Source of the DNA: an uncultured Saprospiraceae bacterium
GTDB lineage: Bacteria; Bacteroidota; Bacteroidia; Chitinophagales; Saprospiraceae
Length of the DNA stretch: 64,000 bases
Assembly: GCA_938015435.1 (NCBI GenBank)
Contig: CALLPN010000028.1
Location: 1 to 64,000, forward strand
Direction of reading: 5' to 3'
Shown here: piece by piece, positions 28,301 to 36,737 of the stretch
How positions within the stretch are numbered: position 1 is the stretch's first letter
Layout: the number at the start of each line of letters is the position of its first letter
Made by a program: the position numbers and the translations under genes
Notes under the pieces: generated by a model
What the model saw: only the letters and a program-made list of their open reading frames with translations
Told to the model about the DNA's origin: nothing
Databases searched by the model: none

Positions 28301-28543
28301 ATTGTCGAATCATTTTTCGCCAATTTAAAAGAAGGCCGTCGCAAAGATGAATCTCTTAGAAATGCAAAATTAGATTATCTCGCAAGAACTACTAAAAGTA
28401 CCTCTCACCCTATGTTTTGGGCGGGCTTTATAATTACTGGAAATACGGCACCCATCAATCTTTCAGCAGGATCTAGTCCTCTTTTCTACATTATTCCATT
28501 AATCGGTTTTCTGCTATTCTTGTTGTATCGAGTTCGACAATAA
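25391..28543 (+). CDS. Exported TPR-CHAT caspase-like protease, membrane-anchored
   Basis: The 1050-residue protein has a signal peptide (LFIFSAICFYNFSIAHCQ). Tetratricopeptide repeats cover about residues 150-480 (for example YYNIGVNYSIIGNYHEGLKY and ALGMVYEGLGEYDLAMEYHE), followed by a helical linker. A CHAT domain spans residues of about 780-1020. The caspase-type dyad looks intact: His in VLHLAMHCVIDNDSP near 880 and Cys in LSVLTACNTGVG near 927. SLWNVPDTQTADIVESFF and HPMFWAGFIITG are standard CHAT blocks. A C-terminal helix (FYIIPLIGFLLFLLYRVRQ) should anchor it, leaving protease and TPRs outside the cytoplasm. It is flanked on both sides by paralogous C25-like giants, which makes them candidate partners or substrates. 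Confidence 0.88.
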   Translation: MRPSLLRLFIFSAICFYNFSIAHCQDKELQDLTDQYSASVNLTQKEHLSNLLNAEKNYYSQDSFENYLKVKYSIFELLANDEKIEAAYQHANFKEDILTNLQQVASEELISYYDRILRYSIKNQHFEAMKYLAQHSLNGIQSNTRTDSIYMYTYYSRIGLTCRYLGEYETSFENLQNSLKVGTLIYGEDHLTIASTYYNIGVNYSIIGNYHEGLKYLLQAKDTKLKHYTEDSLALKSEFNALGMVYEGLGEYDLAMEYHEKTIHLKSKNTKQFNLGLGRSYLNLGTLLLSMGKPQLAYQKSKFALNQLKDIGKDDAEMNIWLLNNIGRSLIAMDRPEEARKYLNIGLLKNKNKFDLSIDASLEENLGMATMKMKFYDDAIKYLSSSQEKFIKDSPIHQRIAQLDIGLSKCYFHKENYKRSEAYALQSLGRVQNKIDKKHPLLFQPYFQLGKVYNKLKDERRAIEYINKIDSLSNIPSLQLLQTLNLKLEILEKLDRHKFIIEKNKGNKLIAQTLKKYIPTEEKYLLSKEIKKYYNLCLRNWEANRNPESELLSIFSNSKNSILKASVLSNQLATYADIPSKITDREYALAKKIRNLEKLIVYNYEPSSQDTSRLNMEILENTHRQYKSLLDTIEQYYPRYFDLKYNSNQSAMNNLATSLNENTAVLDYFIGKEYIWTLRLYKGKYNLYKKSIDDEWSETLLSYKNSLIDHTTILDESNTNSVYNNFVSQSPKIYTYLLAESLENLPDTVNYLVIIPDGILNLIPFETLLQSDKNIISKDYKNLDYLINSYSIGYAYSISLINNHIGKSENSKVNYSGFAPQYLTLEYNTDLTIPLTDLPSARESVVKSSQLFEGRSYVSDHATKVSFVNSADEASVLHLAMHCVIDNDSPMDTKLIFDSNSNDNANYLKASDLYNLQLDNQLSVLTACNTGVGNIREGEGVISLSRAFTYAGSESLMMSLWNVPDTQTADIVESFFANLKEGRRKDESLRNAKLDYLARTTKSTSHPMFWAGFIITGNTAPINLSAGSSPLFYIIPLIGFLLFLLYRVRQ

Positions 28544-28792
28544 TGTTCAACGTCGAAACAATGTTATTACCTAAGAATCTATTCAATAATTAATCATCCA
28601 AACATCCTCAAATAATTGACTGTTAACGAATTAGAGTACTACTAATTTGTAGCATTTATAGTTATATCCTCACCACACTTTGTGGCTCGATCAAATCTAA
28701 TTACATTTTTTTCCGCCACGATCTTTACCTTTTGCTTGTTCGAATACATAGATAAGTGTAAGTCATTAATTTAAAAAGAACAATCAGTTTGT

Positions 28793-31700
28793 ATGATCTA
28801 TTTTAGATTTAATCTATCAATTCTACTCGTTTTCATATTATCTGCGTATGCAAATCTAAATGCTCAAGTTCCTATAAACGACAACCTATCAACGTTAAGA
28901 GCTGAGCAAACAGATGGCAATAAAATTAAATTGATTTGGGACTCCAATGATCTCAATAACGAACCGTTATTAATTGAACGAAGCGAAGTAAGAAATCAAT
29001 TTACTATAATAACTGAGAGTGCCATTGACGGTGAATTTATTGATCAGAATACAGAATTAGGTAAGATATATACTTATAAATTAACCAATAGCCTTAAAAA
29101 GTGGGAAATCAATGTTGGCTTCGAAATACCTAGAGTAGATTATCGAGGACGTGTACTATTACTTGTAGAGCAGAGCTTAACCTCTACCCTACAGGACAAA
29201 TTAGATCAATGGAAATTGAATGCTGAAGGTGATGGATGGTCGGTAGTACAGCGAAACGTTTCAAAATCATCAACTGTTGTGGAGGTCAAGGATATCATAA
29301 AGCAAGAATATTCTTCACAAGATGGATTGAAGTCACTATTCATTTTTGGTGACATTGCTGTTCCGTATAGTGGATCTACAGCATATGATGGGCATGCAGA
29401 TCATGGACCAGCTTGGCCGACAGATGTTTTTTATACGGACATGGATGAATCCTGGACAGATCACTTAGTCAACATACCCTTTGGAAACCAAAGACTGAGT
29501 AATATACCTGGAGATGGTAAATATGATAACAATTCACTAAGTGAGTCAGAATTGGAACTTGGACGTGTAGATTTATCCAATATGATACTTTTTCCAAAAT
29601 CAGAATTAGAATTACTTGAAACATATCTGGATAAGAACAATGATTTCAAGATGAGAAAAATAATGCCAAAAATACAAGCGTTTGCTCGAGATAATTTTGG
29701 GACAACTGACTCTGGAATTGGTCCAGCTAAATATTATCCAAACCTAGTAGGCGTTGACAATTTTAAAACCGGATCATATAGAGATGAATTAAATAATGAT
29801 AGCTACTTATTCGCTCATGGTAGTGGCGGTGGAACCTATGTTTCTGCACAAGGTATTTCTACTACAGAGTTAATGGTGACAGATTCATTGCAAGCAATAT
29901 TCGCAAGTTCCTTTGGTAGTTACTTTGGAGATTGGGATGTCAACAATAGTTACTTAAGAGCACAACTCTGTACAGGCACAGTATTGACAAGTACTTGGAG
30001 TATGTCTAAATATAACAATATGGCCTTGGGTAATACAATAGGATCCGATGTTAGAAATAAGCATGCCGAAATAAACACGTGGAACAAAAGAGTGGTCAGT
30101 ATCCAAGGAGATCCAACACTAAGAATGGAAATGGGTAATCCAATAGACGAGTTGTCTATGGAAATGGAAGGCGCTAATGTCAAAATAACTTGGGAATATG
30201 AATATGCCGATATTGATCAAATTACACATTTCAATATTTACCGTAAATCAAATTCCAAAAATAGATTTGAACTGATTGCCCACTTGAATAGCGACATCGT
30301 AACTTATACCGATACTGGACTGACAGAAAGTGGAACTACTCAATATATGGTACGCGCTGAATATCTAGAATCAACCCCAAGTGGATCATATTACAATCAA
30401 GGAATCGGAGTACCTAAAGAGATAGAAGTACCTACTATAGATCTAGATAATGATGGCTATGATAGCTATATGGATTGCAACGATCAAGTGGCCTCCATAA
30501 ATCCTGATATGGAAGAAAACCCGAATAATCAAGTAGATGACAACTGCAATGGAATAATAGATGAAGAAGATATTGATCAAGATGGATACTATAATGATAT
30601 AGATTGTAATGACGAAGATGCTGCTATCAATCCACTAGCTGAAGAAATCATAAACAATGGTATCGACGAAAATTGTGATGGTATTGATGATCTTCAAAAT
30701 GAATGTTATGAATATAGCGGTCTTCCGCAAAAAACTTTTTTCAGTCCATTCAGCTTCGATTTTAATGTAACCATTTGTGATGAACTAGATGGTATGCCTA
30801 TCGACCAACAAGTCAAACCTAATGATGCTTTTGCATTTGATGGTGAGAACGGTAGAAGTTACACTTTTAGCTTTTGCCAAGGTTATGATGAAAATGTCTG
30901 GAAAGCATTTATTCTAGTTTTTCCATATAATGAAATTACTGGACAAATAGGCCCACTGCTTGATTATAAGGAAGATTGTGAATATACATTTACTATTGAT
31001 TCGGCTTCAACTACACCAGATATTCTCATTGTCATCAAAGACAAAAACAAATGTCACCTAAACATAAATGATCTCACTCCAAACGGGTTTTTAAGTTTGA
31101 GCTGCGCATACATTGATTTAGATGAAGACGGATACTACGATTATGAAGAATGCGACGATTTCAATGCAAACGTAAATCCAGATCAAGTAGAAATACCATT
31201 TAATGGACTGGATGACGACTGTGATGAAAGCACCCTAGATGATGATGGTGATCAAGATGGATATGGGATCAACGATGACTGTGATGATACCGATCCTGCT
31301 ATAAATCCAAGTGCGTTAGAGATATCTGGAAATATGATCGATGACAATTGTAATGGCATTATTGATGAAGATGATGCAGATGGAGATGGATATTCTTCTG
31401 ATGTTGACTGTGATGATACCAACCCATTAGTCAATCCTGATTCATACGACTACCCCAATAATGGTCTCGATGATGATTGTAATGGAGTAGCTGCTGAAGT
31501 AGATAGTTGTACATACTACTTTTGGGGTCCCTATGACGATCTTGCAGGTATTACTGATTACTGTACTGACGAACCTATAAATAGTGGATATAAAGCCTTT
31601 GCTGCAAACTCTTACGAAATCAAAAATTTAACACCTGAAGTAAGATATGTTTATAGTTTCTGTGAAAATTTTGATTTTTCAATTTGGTCACCACTAATTA

Positions 31701-32866
31701 CAATTGTTCAGTACAATTCGACCCTTGAGCAAGAGGGCCTAATAATCAATGGACTCGCTGATTGTGAGATAAGCTTTGACTTTCCTTATGACCCAAATTA
31801 TCCTGATATTCTTGTAATTGTTTCTGAGGAAGGCCAATGCATTCCTGAAACTTCCAGCGGGTCGCTAACAAATTATACATTCTATTGTGAAAAAATAGAT
31901 GAAGATAATGACGGATTTTATGCCTATGAAGATTGTAACGATCTCGATCCATTTATTAATCCTGCGGCAGAAGAAATTTGCGATGGTCTTGACAACAATT
32001 GTGATGGAAATGTAGACGAAAATTTTGAATTGATTACATATTATCTAGATGAAGACTCAGATGGATTTGGTGACAATAATAAAACTATCGATGATTGTCA
32101 ATTACCTGAAAACTACGCCGTACAGGCTGGAGATTGCGATGACAGCAATCCAGAAATAAATCCAGATCAAACGGAAATACCATACAATGGCATCGATGAT
32201 GATTGTAATCCTGAGACAAGGGATGATGACATAGACGAAGATGGATTCCTTTTAGCCGATGACTGCGACGACAATGATGACGCTATCAATCCTAATCAAA
32301 CCGAAGTGGCTTACAACGGCATCGACGATGATTGCAATCCATTAACTCTTGATGATGATCTTGATCAGGATGGATTCCTGTTAGCCGATGATTGTAATGA
32401 TAATGATGACGCTATCAATCCTAATCAAACAGAAGTGGCTTACAATGGTAAAGATGATGATTGTAACCCAATGACATTAGATGACGATCTTGATCAAGAT
32501 GGATTCCTATTAGCCGATGATTGTAATGATAATGATTCTTCCATCAATCCAGATGCTGAAGAAATAGCAAACAATGATATAGACGAAAATTGCGATGGAA
32601 ATGATTTGATGACTTCAGCTAAAGAAATAGGAGGCAGATCAATTTCTATCTTTCCCAATCCAGCAAACCACCAAATATTTGTTGATTTTGAAGGGATTGA
32701 AAATTTCTCAATTGCACTTTACGACCTTTTAGGAAACCTCATTATTACCCAAGATAACATCAAGGAAATTCAAGTATCAGATTTACCTCAAGGTCAATAT
32801 TTATTTGTCTTAATAGATACAAATACAAGAGAAAAAATAATTGACAAAATTGTAATCGCACATTAA
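28793..32866 (+). CDS. Giant secreted C25-like (pseudo)protease with 10 MopE repeats and T9SS tail
   Basis: This 1357-residue paralogue of 20817-25073 has a signal peptide (LSILLVFILSAYANLNAQ) and a C25-like region at about residues 115-440. The latter has GRVLLLVEQSL, LKSLFIFGDIAVPYSG, and a retained His-Gly loop LFAHGSGGGTY. The nucleophile strand reads AIFASSFGSYFGDW, with Ser where active gingipain-type enzymes have Cys. A fibronectin-like stretch, ten MopE-type repeats, two copies of the same unrecognised Cys-containing domain and a T9SS tail (ISIFPNPANHQIFVDFE) follow. The last repeats are nearly identical tandem units. It starts about 250 bases after the TPR-CHAT gene on the same strand. 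Confidence 0.82.
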   Translation: MIYFRFNLSILLVFILSAYANLNAQVPINDNLSTLRAEQTDGNKIKLIWDSNDLNNEPLLIERSEVRNQFTIITESAIDGEFIDQNTELGKIYTYKLTNSLKKWEINVGFEIPRVDYRGRVLLLVEQSLTSTLQDKLDQWKLNAEGDGWSVVQRNVSKSSTVVEVKDIIKQEYSSQDGLKSLFIFGDIAVPYSGSTAYDGHADHGPAWPTDVFYTDMDESWTDHLVNIPFGNQRLSNIPGDGKYDNNSLSESELELGRVDLSNMILFPKSELELLETYLDKNNDFKMRKIMPKIQAFARDNFGTTDSGIGPAKYYPNLVGVDNFKTGSYRDELNNDSYLFAHGSGGGTYVSAQGISTTELMVTDSLQAIFASSFGSYFGDWDVNNSYLRAQLCTGTVLTSTWSMSKYNNMALGNTIGSDVRNKHAEINTWNKRVVSIQGDPTLRMEMGNPIDELSMEMEGANVKITWEYEYADIDQITHFNIYRKSNSKNRFELIAHLNSDIVTYTDTGLTESGTTQYMVRAEYLESTPSGSYYNQGIGVPKEIEVPTIDLDNDGYDSYMDCNDQVASINPDMEENPNNQVDDNCNGIIDEEDIDQDGYYNDIDCNDEDAAINPLAEEIINNGIDENCDGIDDLQNECYEYSGLPQKTFFSPFSFDFNVTICDELDGMPIDQQVKPNDAFAFDGENGRSYTFSFCQGYDENVWKAFILVFPYNEITGQIGPLLDYKEDCEYTFTIDSASTTPDILIVIKDKNKCHLNINDLTPNGFLSLSCAYIDLDEDGYYDYEECDDFNANVNPDQVEIPFNGLDDDCDESTLDDDGDQDGYGINDDCDDTDPAINPSALEISGNMIDDNCNGIIDEDDADGDGYSSDVDCDDTNPLVNPDSYDYPNNGLDDDCNGVAAEVDSCTYYFWGPYDDLAGITDYCTDEPINSGYKAFAANSYEIKNLTPEVRYVYSFCENFDFSIWSPLITIVQYNSTLEQEGLIINGLADCEISFDFPYDPNYPDILVIVSEEGQCIPETSSGSLTNYTFYCEKIDEDNDGFYAYEDCNDLDPFINPAAEEICDGLDNNCDGNVDENFELITYYLDEDSDGFGDNNKTIDDCQLPENYAVQAGDCDDSNPEINPDQTEIPYNGIDDDCNPETRDDDIDEDGFLLADDCDDNDDAINPNQTEVAYNGIDDDCNPLTLDDDLDQDGFLLADDCNDNDDAINPNQTEVAYNGKDDDCNPMTLDDDLDQDGFLLADDCNDNDSSINPDAEEIANNDIDENCDGNDLMTSAKEIGGRSISIFPNPANHQIFVDFEGIENFSIALYDLLGNLIITQDNIKEIQVSDLPQGQYLFVLIDTNTREKIIDKIVIAH
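32224..32600 (+). repeat. Tandem 129-base coding repeats (MopE units 8-10)
   Basis: Units share long identical DNA (TTAGCCGATGATTGTAATGA, and GACGCTATCAATCCTAATCA). At protein level DDNDDAINPNQTEVAYNG and DNDDAINPNQTEVAYNG follow each other directly. This indicates recent expansion or gene conversion, independent of the equivalent array in the paralogue, whose unit sequence differs. Confidence 0.75.
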
Positions 32867-33182
32867 AACATACTTCCGTAAAGTAACATATTTTGATTCA
32901 CCGATGGGTTGAAAAAATCTCTAACATTATTAATATTTTGAAAAGTCAAAATATTATAACTCCGTATATTTGATATTTTTAAATCATTATAATCAGCTTC
33001 TAAATTAATTACTATTCCAAAATAAACATCGTGTATACCTACCGTATTGAGATTATTTAAAAAAAAGTATCTTAATGGTTCAATTGCGTTAAACCTTTCG
33101 AAGTCCGATAGGTCTAACAATAATGCACTACCCTATGGTTGTATAAAATAGGTGGTGCAAATAACCTAATAGAAACACCACC

Positions 33183-34826
33183 ATGGATCGGAGATCATTA
33201 CTTACCAGTGCCTTTGGAAAGAATAAAGTAAAATCAGCACCTAGTAAACAAGAAACCCTTGTTATGTCTTTAGCTCCTTATATAGGTGATTGGACAGCAG
33301 ATACAGCAGCTCATCTTTTGAGAAGGACTACATTTGGCCCTTCCTTACAAGATATCAACCAATCCCTATCGAATGGACTAGATCAGACCGTATCTACTTT
33401 ATTGGCTGACACACCCCTACCGTCCTTACCGATCAATTACTCTTTCCAAAATGATCCTACTACTCCAGTCGGTGATACATGGGTAAATAAACCGCATGAC
33501 GCCTCCATCATGAATCTCAATACTTCCAGAAATGTCTCACTCAATGGATGGCAAATGGGATTATTTAATGAAGGTGAGATGTCGATCAGAGAAAAACTAG
33601 TCCTCTTTTGGCATAATCATTTTGTAACTTCTGATATCACTTTGGCAGGATATAACTTCCACTATCTCGATACAATAAGAAAAAATGCATTAGGGAATTT
33701 CAGAACATTAGCTGAAGAGATTACAGTATCTCCATCTATGCTACTCTATCTAAACGGTAATGAAAACACAAGAGAAGCTCCCAATGAAAATTATTCCAGA
33801 GAACTACTCGAACTATTCACTATAGGAAAAGGAGATGCTGCAGGTCCTGGAGACTATACTCACTATACAGAAGATGATGTAGTCGCATTAGCAAAGTCCC
33901 TTACAGGATGGCGATCAATAAATGTCGATGGTATCGTGGGCAGTGTATTTAGACCTAATAGACACGACGAAAGTGACAAACAGTTATCTCCAAGGTTCAA
34001 TGATGCGATCATAGAAAATGGAGGCGAGAATGAATACAAAACAGTAATAGATATCATCCTTCAACAAAGTGAAACCGCACGTTTCATTAGTAGAAGATTA
34101 TATATTTGGTTCGTAGGTTCTTATATAGATAGTAATATTGAAGCAAATATCATAGAGCCAATGGCTGCCTTGATAAGAGAAAATAATTATGAGATAAAGC
34201 CCGCTCTTGACGCATTACTCAGAAGCGAGCACTTCTATAGTAGTTCGGTTAGAGGATGCATGGTAAATCATCCTATTGATTTCATATTCAAAATGTTCAA
34301 TTCATTTGAAGTAGTAATACCGGATACGGTTTCCACTAAGTATAGAACGTGGGTATTAATATACAGAGCATTATTACCACTAGATATGGTAATCCTCAAA
34401 CATCCAAGCGTAGCTGGATGGAAAGCTTTCTATCAAGGTCCACAATATTATGAGACTTGGGCCAATTCTGCTTCTCTCCCACTTCGAGAAAAAGTAGTAA
34501 ATACATTATTGGAAGGATTCACTGTAAGTCAGCAAGTAATCAGAATAGAGACCCTTACTATGATTACCAAACTAAATGACTCTCTGAATCCAACCTCCCT
34601 AATCGTAGAATTAACGAACCTACTTTTCCCTTACCCTATATCAGAAGATCAGATAACATATTTGAAAGACATATTGATTCCTGGGTTACCAGATTTCGAA
34701 TGGACTGTAGAATACTCAGAATATTTAGATGATCCTACTGATAATGATAAGCGGATAGCAATAGAGAATAAACTTAAAGCACTATTTGGGGCAATCCTCA
34801 AAATGCCAGAGAATTATTTAATCTAA
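33183..34826 (+). CDS. DUF1800 family protein
   Basis: The 547-residue protein shows the DUF1800 pattern: AAHLLRRTTFGPS near the N-terminus, LVLFWHNHFVTS, NGNENTREAPNENYSRELLE, LFTIGKGDAAGPGDYT and LAKSLTGWR, ending with the C-terminal helical region. No function is established for the family. It almost always sits beside a DUF1501 gene, as here (62 bases upstream of it), and the pair is thought to act in the periplasm. The N-terminus MDRRSLLTSAFG may be a short twin-arginine-like signal, though weak. It shares the direction of the preceding giant gene but is separated by 316 bases. Confidence 0.88.
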   Translation: MDRRSLLTSAFGKNKVKSAPSKQETLVMSLAPYIGDWTADTAAHLLRRTTFGPSLQDINQSLSNGLDQTVSTLLADTPLPSLPINYSFQNDPTTPVGDTWVNKPHDASIMNLNTSRNVSLNGWQMGLFNEGEMSIREKLVLFWHNHFVTSDITLAGYNFHYLDTIRKNALGNFRTLAEEITVSPSMLLYLNGNENTREAPNENYSRELLELFTIGKGDAAGPGDYTHYTEDDVVALAKSLTGWRSINVDGIVGSVFRPNRHDESDKQLSPRFNDAIIENGGENEYKTVIDIILQQSETARFISRRLYIWFVGSYIDSNIEANIIEPMAALIRENNYEIKPALDALLRSEHFYSSSVRGCMVNHPIDFIFKMFNSFEVVIPDTVSTKYRTWVLIYRALLPLDMVILKHPSVAGWKAFYQGPQYYETWANSASLPLREKVVNTLLEGFTVSQQVIRIETLTMITKLNDSLNPTSLIVELTNLLFPYPISEDQITYLKDILIPGLPDFEWTVEYSEYLDDPTDNDKRIAIENKLKALFGAILKMPENYLI

Positions 34827-34888
34827 TATTTTCGACAACTTAAGTTTATTGCTCACAACATTCAAAGCGAATTTTCAAAATTATTGAT

Positions 34889-36442
34889 ATGAAAAGAAGG
34901 TCCTTTATAAAAGCAAGTTCTATTGCCAGTACTCCTTTGGTACTTGGAGGTGTCTCAGTGGCTCCATTAGTTAATAATACATTCTCAAATTTTGTGAATC
35001 TAGACTCGGATAGAGTCTTAGTACTTATCCAATTGAGTGGTGGAAACGATGGATTAAACACACTTATTCCATTAGATCAATATGAAAATTTAGTAGGCGT
35101 AAGACCTCAAATAGTATTGCCAGAAAGTGAAATTATCACTCTCAAAGATAATTTAGGTCTCCACCCTAGCATGACCGCTATGAAGAGTGTGTTCGATGAT
35201 GGACACATCGGAATTATACAAGGAGTAGGATACCCAAATCAAAATAGATCACACTTCCGATCTACAGATATATGGCATACCGCCTCTTCGGCAGACACTT
35301 ACTTAAGCACAGGTTGGTTAGGTCGTTACTTTGATCACTTCCACCCTGATTATCCAGAAGCGTTCCCTAATGAAGATTGCCCTGATCCCTTTGCATTGAC
35401 AATTGGCTCATCAGTCTCCGAAACTTGCCAAGGTATGTCAGGAAACTTTAGTCTCGCATTAGTAGACCCTGATAATCTTGATCAACTAGCCACTCCTGTC
35501 AATAATGAAATTAGTGAAGGATGTTATGCTAATAAACTAGATTTTTTGACTAAGACTATAGAGCAAACAAATGCTTATGGATCTGTCATTAAAGATGCCA
35601 ATGATCTGGGAACTAACATTTCTACTCTATACAATGAAAATGACCAACTTGCTCAAAAATTAAAATTAGTAGCCAAGCTTATCAAAGGTGGATTGCGTAC
35701 AAAAGTTTATGTCGTAAGTCTTGGAGGATTTGATACACATGCTGGACAAGTAGTAGAAGGAGAAACATCAACAGGAGCACACGCAGAGCTACTTAGAGAG
35801 CTCTCAGAAGGGATCTACGCATTCCATGAAGATCTTAAAGCCCTCGACCTATTTGATCGAGTAGCAGGGATGACATACTCGGAATTTGGTCGTAGAATAA
35901 GATCAAACTTCAGTAATGGTACAGACCATGGTACTGCAGCTCCGCTAATGGTATTTGGCTCTTGTGTCCTACCTAATGTACATGGAGAAAATGCTGAAAT
36001 ATCAATGGATGTAGATGACCAAGAAGGTGTACCGATGCAATACGATTTTAGATCTGTATACGGCTCAGTACTTTCAGATTGGCTAGAAGTAGATGAGGAT
36101 GTGATCAATGATGTTCTAGAAGGAGAATTTCAAAAGATCGACTTATTTGCAGATTGTTCAACGGTATCTACCATAGAAAATGATAGCCAATCTATTGCGA
36201 TGCGTATCTTCCCTAACCCTACTGATCAAAAAATAACTCTAGAATTTGAATCCAAAGGTGAGCTTATAAAAATCAGTATGTTTGACACTCTAGGGCACGA
36301 AGTTAAAGTCATAACTAATCAATTTAGGAGTAGTGGATTACATACCTTACAGATCGACATTAGCGAATTTCCACTAGGTCCATACTTCGTAAGGATACAA
36401 ACCAAGAAAGCTCAGAAGACAGTGCGGATTGTTAAAATATAA
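34889..36442 (+). CDS. DUF1501 family protein with T9SS sorting domain
   Basis: This 517-residue sulfatase-fold DUF1501 protein starts MKRRSFIKASSIASTPLVLG, a Tat-like signal. Family blocks are LVLIQLSGGNDGLNTLIPLD, GLHPSMTAMK, IIQGVGYPNQNRSHFRSTDI, VVSLGGFDTHAGQ, YSEFGRRIRSN and GTDHGTAAPLMVFG. The C-terminal 80 residues form a T9SS type A tail (MRIFPNPTDQKITLEF), so the protein is probably exported to the cell surface. It pairs with the upstream DUF1800 gene as an operon. The enzymatic role of the family is unknown to me. Confidence 0.9.
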   Translation: MKRRSFIKASSIASTPLVLGGVSVAPLVNNTFSNFVNLDSDRVLVLIQLSGGNDGLNTLIPLDQYENLVGVRPQIVLPESEIITLKDNLGLHPSMTAMKSVFDDGHIGIIQGVGYPNQNRSHFRSTDIWHTASSADTYLSTGWLGRYFDHFHPDYPEAFPNEDCPDPFALTIGSSVSETCQGMSGNFSLALVDPDNLDQLATPVNNEISEGCYANKLDFLTKTIEQTNAYGSVIKDANDLGTNISTLYNENDQLAQKLKLVAKLIKGGLRTKVYVVSLGGFDTHAGQVVEGETSTGAHAELLRELSEGIYAFHEDLKALDLFDRVAGMTYSEFGRRIRSNFSNGTDHGTAAPLMVFGSCVLPNVHGENAEISMDVDDQEGVPMQYDFRSVYGSVLSDWLEVDEDVINDVLEGEFQKIDLFADCSTVSTIENDSQSIAMRIFPNPTDQKITLEFESKGELIKISMFDTLGHEVKVITNQFRSSGLHTLQIDISEFPLGPYFVRIQTKKAQKTVRIVKI

Positions 36443-36476
36443 GTTTTGTTTTTTTCTGATCGTCAAGCGTGACGAA

Positions 36477-36559
36477 CGTAGAGATTAATGAACAGAATTA
36501 TTTATAATAACTCTAAGCTTAGAATCATGCTTCAAAACTTCTGCTCATCAATCTCTGCG
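36477..36559. repeat. Imperfect inverted repeat between convergent genes
   Basis: CGTAGAGATTAATGAACAGAA at 36477 pairs with TTCTGCTCATCAATCTCTGC near 36540-36559, roughly 21 of 26 positions. A short CGTCA-AGCG-TGACG hairpin precedes it at 36461. The placement suits a terminator or a REP-like palindromic element. No other copy was noticed in the window. Confidence 0.5.
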
Positions 36560-36737
36560 AGCATAATGATTACTACGTTTCCTATCTTCTAGTTTAAATC
36601 AACAAATTAGACAAAAAAAGAAATATTTAACCCTCTGAAATAATAAGATGGCTCCATCTTATTAATGGTGTTATCTCTAATAAAAAATCTACTATTAACT
36701 TCTAGAAACACAACAATTTCACTCGATCCAATTACTA

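Noticed and set aside
21118-32600. Tandem repeats as a possible CRISPR array
   Set aside because: The 129-base units are contiguous, in frame and encode MopE motifs; there are no spacers and no cas genes.
32863-33120. 85-residue minus-strand ORF between the giant gene and the DUF1800 gene
   Set aside because: Only a TTG start, opposite to both neighbours, no signal or motif; its barrel-like ending (MLLYGSMF) is not enough to call a gene.
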